Assembly (NCBI RefSeq): GCF_045223415.1
Contig: NZ_JBEQZJ010000005.1
Span: 48,777-112,776 of the forward strand
Length of the DNA stretch: 64,000 nt
Reading direction: 5' to 3'
Source of the DNA: Hoskinsella mucinilytica
GTDB taxonomy: Bacteria > Bacillota_I > Bacilli_A > Erysipelotrichales > Erysipelotrichaceae
Numbering within the stretch: the stretch's first letter is position 1; each line of letters starts with the position of its first letter. The position numbers were made by a program, and so were the translations under genes. Under the pieces are notes generated by a model that was not told the origin of the DNA, ran no database searches, and saw only the letters and a program-made list of their open reading frames with translations. Of the stretch, positions 61,212-64,000 are shown one piece after another.

Positions 61212-61284
61212 CATATCGATTAGTAATATATAAAAGAATGATAGAAATGATTATCATAGCGTATCATTTTTGAGGAGGATCATT

Positions 61285-61512
61285 ATGAAAAAGATTTCAT
61301 CTTTACTCGTTGCCCCTTGTTTCGTTTCGGCAATCATATGTTTATGCTTTGGAATTTATACAAATATAGGTGATCTTACCATTTCTTTAACATTCGGAAG
61401 TTTTAATCAGAACGTTAATCCCGGTTTTATCTTTTATATTTTAGCAATCATCTTGATACTATCTACCATCTATTTCATCAAATTGATCTTGAAAGACGAA
61501 ACATCATCTTAA
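61285..61512 (+). CDS. Small membrane protein, two helices
   Basis: 75 residues with helices at about 5-25 and 46-67; a GSFNQNVNPG loop lies between them. GGAGG is 7 bp before the ATG at 61285. Not recognised. Its own terminator follows. Confidence 0.6.
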   Translation: MKKISSLLVAPCFVSAIICLCFGIYTNIGDLTISLTFGSFNQNVNPGFIFYILAIILILSTIYFIKLILKDETSS

Positions 61513-61527
61513 CCATCATAAACATAG

Positions 61528-61550
61528 AAAAAGAGCATTTGCTCTTTTTT
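61528..61550 (+). terminator. Terminator of the small membrane protein gene
   Basis: AAAGAGCA and TGCTCTTT with a TT loop and a T run. Confidence 0.8.
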
Positions 61551-61680
61551 CATAACTTATTTTATGAATTTCTTTTTAATGAAATCATTCAATCCGCAAT
61601 CTGATATAAATCAGGATCATGACTAACATTTTGACTTTTTTCTTTTGGTTTCCTGTTAGAAGAATTTTCCGATCAAATAA

Positions 61681-61717
61681 AAACGATTCTTAGTAGAAAA
61701 TAGAAGAATCGTTTTAT
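61681..61717 (-). terminator. Terminator of the 173-residue lipoprotein gene
   Basis: AAAACGATTCTT and AAGAATCGTTTT form a 12-bp stem, just downstream of the gene on the minus strand. Confidence 0.75.
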
Positions 61718-61728
61718 TTATTAATATA

Positions 61729-62250
61729 TTATTGTTCTTTTCCTATGTCTTGAAGCTTAAAATTAAAATCTAATAAATTTTGATAAACCTGAGGGAATTT
61801 ATACAAACAAATGATATAGTTATCCTTCGATTCAAAATCACCTTCATGTACTTCTATATAATCTGTATCATTTTTATATATGTTAAAAGAAAATCCATCT
61901 AGCTTCTTGTCTGAATTATCAATCGCTATAGCAACATATTTTCCATCAGCTCTTCCTATACTATGAATAGCATATCCGTTTTCTACATCGTAAACCGTTG
62001 AAATTTGAGGTTCTTTGTCTTTTTTTTCAAAGACAACCATTTTAAGTGGCTCATTTTCTACTTGAATTAGATAAACAAGAACATCCTCATTTTCTTCTTG
62101 TTTCAATATTTCATAAGAGGTAAACTTCTCATTTAAACAATCAACTGGTTTTTTGACTTTATTGATACATCCAACCAAGCACAATAAACTCATGAAAATC
62201 ATCAAAATCAAAATTATTTTTCTTTCTGTTTTTTTCCTTGTATTGATCAT
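61729..62250 (-). CDS. Lipoprotein of unknown function
   Basis: The ATG at 62250 has GAGGTG 6 bp upstream and gives 173 residues with a basic start, a hydrophobic helix and lipobox CLVGC. An earlier ATG would place a useless tail before the signal. The mature part is an acidic beta-rich domain with no family I recognise. Its promoter spacer holds an AT dinucleotide repeat. Confidence 0.7.
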   Translation of the reverse strand: MINTRKKTERKIILILMIFMSLLCLVGCINKVKKPVDCLNEKFTSYEILKQEENEDVLVYLIQVENEPLKMVVFEKKDKEPQISTVYDVENGYAIHSIGRADGKYVAIAIDNSDKKLDGFSFNIYKNDTDYIEVHEGDFESKDNYIICLYKFPQVYQNLLDFNFKLQDIGKEQ

Positions 62251-62278
62251 ATTAAACACCTCTTTCTCTCTCAAATAA

Positions 62279-62307
62279 AGATTAGCACATATATATATAT
62301 ATATCAA
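62279..62307 (-). promoter_or_regulatory. Candidate promoter with (AT)8 in the spacer
   Basis: On the minus strand TTGATA (62302-62307), a 17-bp spacer that is mostly AT repeats (62289-62304), and TAATCT (62279-62284). The -10 is weak. Repeat number would set the spacer length. Confidence 0.4.
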
Positions 62308-62381
62308 TAGTGCGTTAGATACTAATGCTACTTAGATAAAGATATTCCTCATGAATTCGTAATTTAACCTTCTATCTAATT

Positions 62382-62420
62382 AAAACAATTCTTCTAAATA
62401 AAATGCAGAAGAATTGTTTT
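62382..62420 (-). terminator. Terminator of the secreted-protein gene
   Basis: AAAACAATTCTTCT and AGAAGAATTGTTTT, a 14-bp perfect stem, similar in sequence to the terminator at 61681. It lies about 80 bp past the stop. Confidence 0.7.
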
Positions 62421-62498
62421 AAAAATCATATATCATATTAGTTTATTTGCACGACTTGAGAAATATGCTAAAATAATGATGCTTCTACTCAGTAAAAA

Positions 62499-63362
62499 TC
62501 AATCAGAATATGTAGTAATATCACATGCCAAATCCCAATAATTTGATGTTCCACTAACTGAGAAACTAGGTCCTCCTACAGAAAAGCCCCATGAAATTTG
62601 AGCAGATGACCATGTATGTACATATTCTCCAACATATAAACGTTGCCCTGTATAAGCTTTATAATTACACCCAGTATATAACGTTTGTGTTCCTGTATTC
62701 TCTCTAAATCTATATCCGACCCCATTTGTTGATCTACTTATAAAGGCAGGACTTGTTGCAACACCAGTCATACCATGAGTATTTATTGTATAATTAGCCG
62801 GAACAGTTAAAGCCATAGAATCATCATTTGCATTACTTGGACCAGTTTCACCAGAACCAGAACTCCAAACTGCCTGTTCTTGAACATCTGCATAACCCGG
62901 ATTCCATGAATCTTTATAAATTTGTAATGAAAGAGTTAAATTTTTAAATTTACTTGGATTCGCTCTAGACATTTTCATTGATTCATATTCAGCGTTTGTC
63001 ATTGGTTCTTCATGAATGATTCCATATTCGTTTATTTCTTTTAAATAAACACGATTATATGATATAGCAATCAACTGTTTTCCATTTTTTATATTACGTG
63101 ATATTTCTTTTTCAATTTCTGGATTATCATTTAAAAAAGATTCAAATGCTTTAGAAGTTTCTAAAATTTCTGTAGATCTTTCATATGCATTTATAATTAT
63201 TTTATCTGTGTTATTTTCTAAAGACAAAGAAAATCCGTTCAAATCAAACTGCTTTTTTTCTTCATATCTACTTGATTCATCTTTTGCTGAAATTACTGTT
63301 ATGTTTGATATAGAAATCAAACATAGAATAAGCGATAATAAGCAATTAAAAAACTTTTTCAT
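62499..63362 (-). CDS. Secreted protein of unknown function
   Basis: The signal peptide (about 1-26, ending SAKD) exports a 287-residue protein. Residues 30-145 are charged and helical, resembling a pro-region. From about 150 a Trp/Gly/Ser/Thr-rich beta domain follows (VWSSGSGETGPSN, then YVHTWSSAQISWGFSVGG). It has only two Cys in the mature part. I do not recognise it; the layout (pro-segment plus compact beta domain) recalls secreted toxins or adhesins. GGAGA precedes the ATG, and an 18-codon ORF lies 45 bp upstream on the same transcript. Confidence 0.75.
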   Translation of the reverse strand: MKKFFNCLLSLILCLISISNITVISAKDESSRYEEKKQFDLNGFSLSLENNTDKIIINAYERSTEILETSKAFESFLNDNPEIEKEISRNIKNGKQLIAISYNRVYLKEINEYGIIHEEPMTNAEYESMKMSRANPSKFKNLTLSLQIYKDSWNPGYADVQEQAVWSSGSGETGPSNANDDSMALTVPANYTINTHGMTGVATSPAFISRSTNGVGYRFRENTGTQTLYTGCNYKAYTGQRLYVGEYVHTWSSAQISWGFSVGGPSFSVSGTSNYWDLACDITTYSD

Positions 63363-63406
63363 AAGTTCTCCTTTCTATGATTTTTTCATATTATAGTTCA
63401 TAAATT

Positions 63407-63463
63407 TTAACATTTGAAACGCCAATTTAAAATTGGCCCTAATATAATGAATTTATTTTTCAT
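63407..63463 (-). CDS. 18-codon ORF (leader peptide or small peptide)
   Basis: The ATG at 63463 has a perfect AGGAGG 5 bp upstream, and the frame reads MKNKFIILGPILNWRFKC before TAA. It is the first ORF after a strong promoter (63549-63577), 45 bp upstream of the secreted-protein gene. A perfect inverted repeat (GCCAATTT/AAATTGGC, 63421-63437) lies inside it, so its translation could affect expression of the next gene. It may instead be a functional peptide. The coding case rests only on the ribosome site and context. Confidence 0.45.
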   Translation of the reverse strand: MKNKFIILGPILNWRFKC

Positions 63464-63548
63464 ATTAGCCTCCTATGAGAATACATATGTGAATAGATTT
63501 TTCCAGTTATCTAGATTTACTATTCGATAATATCCTCTTATATTTCAT

Positions 63549-63577
63549 ATTATATTGTTCAAAACAACTATTTGCAA
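63549..63577 (-). promoter_or_regulatory. Promoter of the leader ORF and secreted-protein gene
   Basis: On the minus strand TTGCAA (63572-63577), 17 bp, TATAAT (63549-63554). The rest of the gap from 63578 to 63796 is AT-rich with no gene seen. Confidence 0.7.
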
Positions 63578-63796
63578 ACATATGGTTTTAAATCATGCTA
63601 TTATAGGTATTCTTTATATAAAAACTTATTATCATAGATTGTTTTTTAAGCAAATTTTATTAATATATTCATTGACCTATTATAACAAAATTTATTTTCT
63701 ATTTATTACTATTACGATAGTATAACAAAAAAACACCAACTCTGTTTTCACTTTTAAGCGTTATTTTCTCCAATTTCATTGGATACTATATAATAT

Positions 63797-64000
63797 TTAA
63801 TTAAAAAAAGTTAAGATCTTTTTTAATCCTTTTAGTTTACTATTTGATACAGGCAAAACAACATTTCCTTTCAATTGAACATTTCTCAATTCCATATTTA
63901 ATTGAGTTATATAATAAATATTAATAAAAGTGTGATATGTGATTTCAACAAAGTATTCAGGTAAGTTATCAATTATATCTATTATATTACCTCTTTTTTT
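63797..64000 (-). CDS. Partial CDS, C-terminal 67 residues, runs off the right edge
   Basis: An open minus-strand frame enters from the right edge and ends with TAA at 63797-63799. The visible part (for example NLPEYFVEITYHTF and KGNVVLPVSNSK) looks protein-like and mixed hydrophobic, but no family is recognisable without the rest. Direction matches the secreted-protein gene. Confidence 0.5.
   Translation of the reverse strand, partial: KKRGNIIDIIDNLPEYFVEITYHTFINIYYITQLNMELRNVQLKGNVVLPVSNSKLKGLKKILTFFN

Noticed and set aside
1..64000. CRISPR arrays, tRNA or rRNA genes, insertion sequences, prophage
   Set aside because: No regularly spaced repeats, tRNA-like cloverleafs, transposase motifs or phage genes were seen.

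Overview
The window reads as chromosome of a strictly or mainly anaerobic, low-GC Gram-positive gut-type bacterium. Shine-Dalgarno sites are GGAGG-rich. Phosphotransferase (PTS) genes with PRD-type regulators are abundant. Oxygen defence is of the PerR/rubrerythrin type, and the only ribonucleotide reductase seen is the oxygen-sensitive nrdDG. Gene style and protein sequences suggest Bacillota, most likely Erysipelotrichia (Holdemanella/Faecalitalea-like); that placement is inference. No rRNA, tRNA, CRISPR array, transposase or prophage was seen.

Layout. 1-3.2 kb: an orphan cellobiose-type EIIC followed by a PRD regulator broken by a 7-bp tandem duplication. 3.2-8.2 kb: a flavin oxidoreductase fused to a HAD phosphatase, luxS, a PadR regulator with a small unknown target gene, a DUF4177 protein and an Mbeg1-like hydrolase. 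8.3-14.3 kb: a membrane-anchored glucosaminidase, a strong candidate small RNA with two C-rich segments, and a solute-binding lipoprotein paired with a hybrid histidine kinase. 14.3-21.5 kb: a Cys-rich unknown protein, an alpha/beta hydrolase, and a complete cellobiose-type PTS operon (EIIB-EIIC-EIIA-GH1) divergent from its LicR-type regulator with twin palindromes between them. 21.5-29.4 kb: rubrerythrin-perR under two PerR boxes, small enzymes, nrdDG, a HAD phosphatase and a D,D-carboxypeptidase. 29.5-35.4 kb: two OmpR-type two-component systems, one VanRS-like and sharing candidate operator repeats with the carboxypeptidase gene.

35.4-45.5 kb: a sigma-54 module. A Gfo/Idh oxidoreductase, rpoN itself and a LevR-type activator are followed by a mannose-family PTS (IIA, IIB, IIC, IID), a SIS-domain deglycase/isomerase-like enzyme and a MATE exporter. 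45.7-52.7 kb: a peptide-signalling or bacteriocin-like locus with an AgrA/AgrC-like two-component system, two MacB-like ABC proteins that each fuse ATPase and permease, and a start-less 58-codon remnant between promoter and terminator. 52.7-56.1 kb: the housekeeping run rsmI-ricT-holB-tmk. 56.4-61.6 kb: yggS, then an RpiR regulator, a HAD phosphatase, another orphan EIIC and a stand-alone RarA/MgsA C-terminal-like protein. 61.7-64 kb: AT-rich accessory DNA with a lipoprotein, a secreted protein behind an 18-codon leader ORF, and a partial gene running off the right edge.

The common theme is sugar sensing and uptake through PTS parts that share components, with several surface-sensing and envelope systems. 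The best candidates for undescribed biology are the small RNA at 10015-10110, the oxidoreductase-phosphatase fusion, the start-less peptide remnant in the AgrAC/ABC locus, the GH1 enzyme with glutamine at the acid/base position, and the 18-codon ORF at 63.4 kb.
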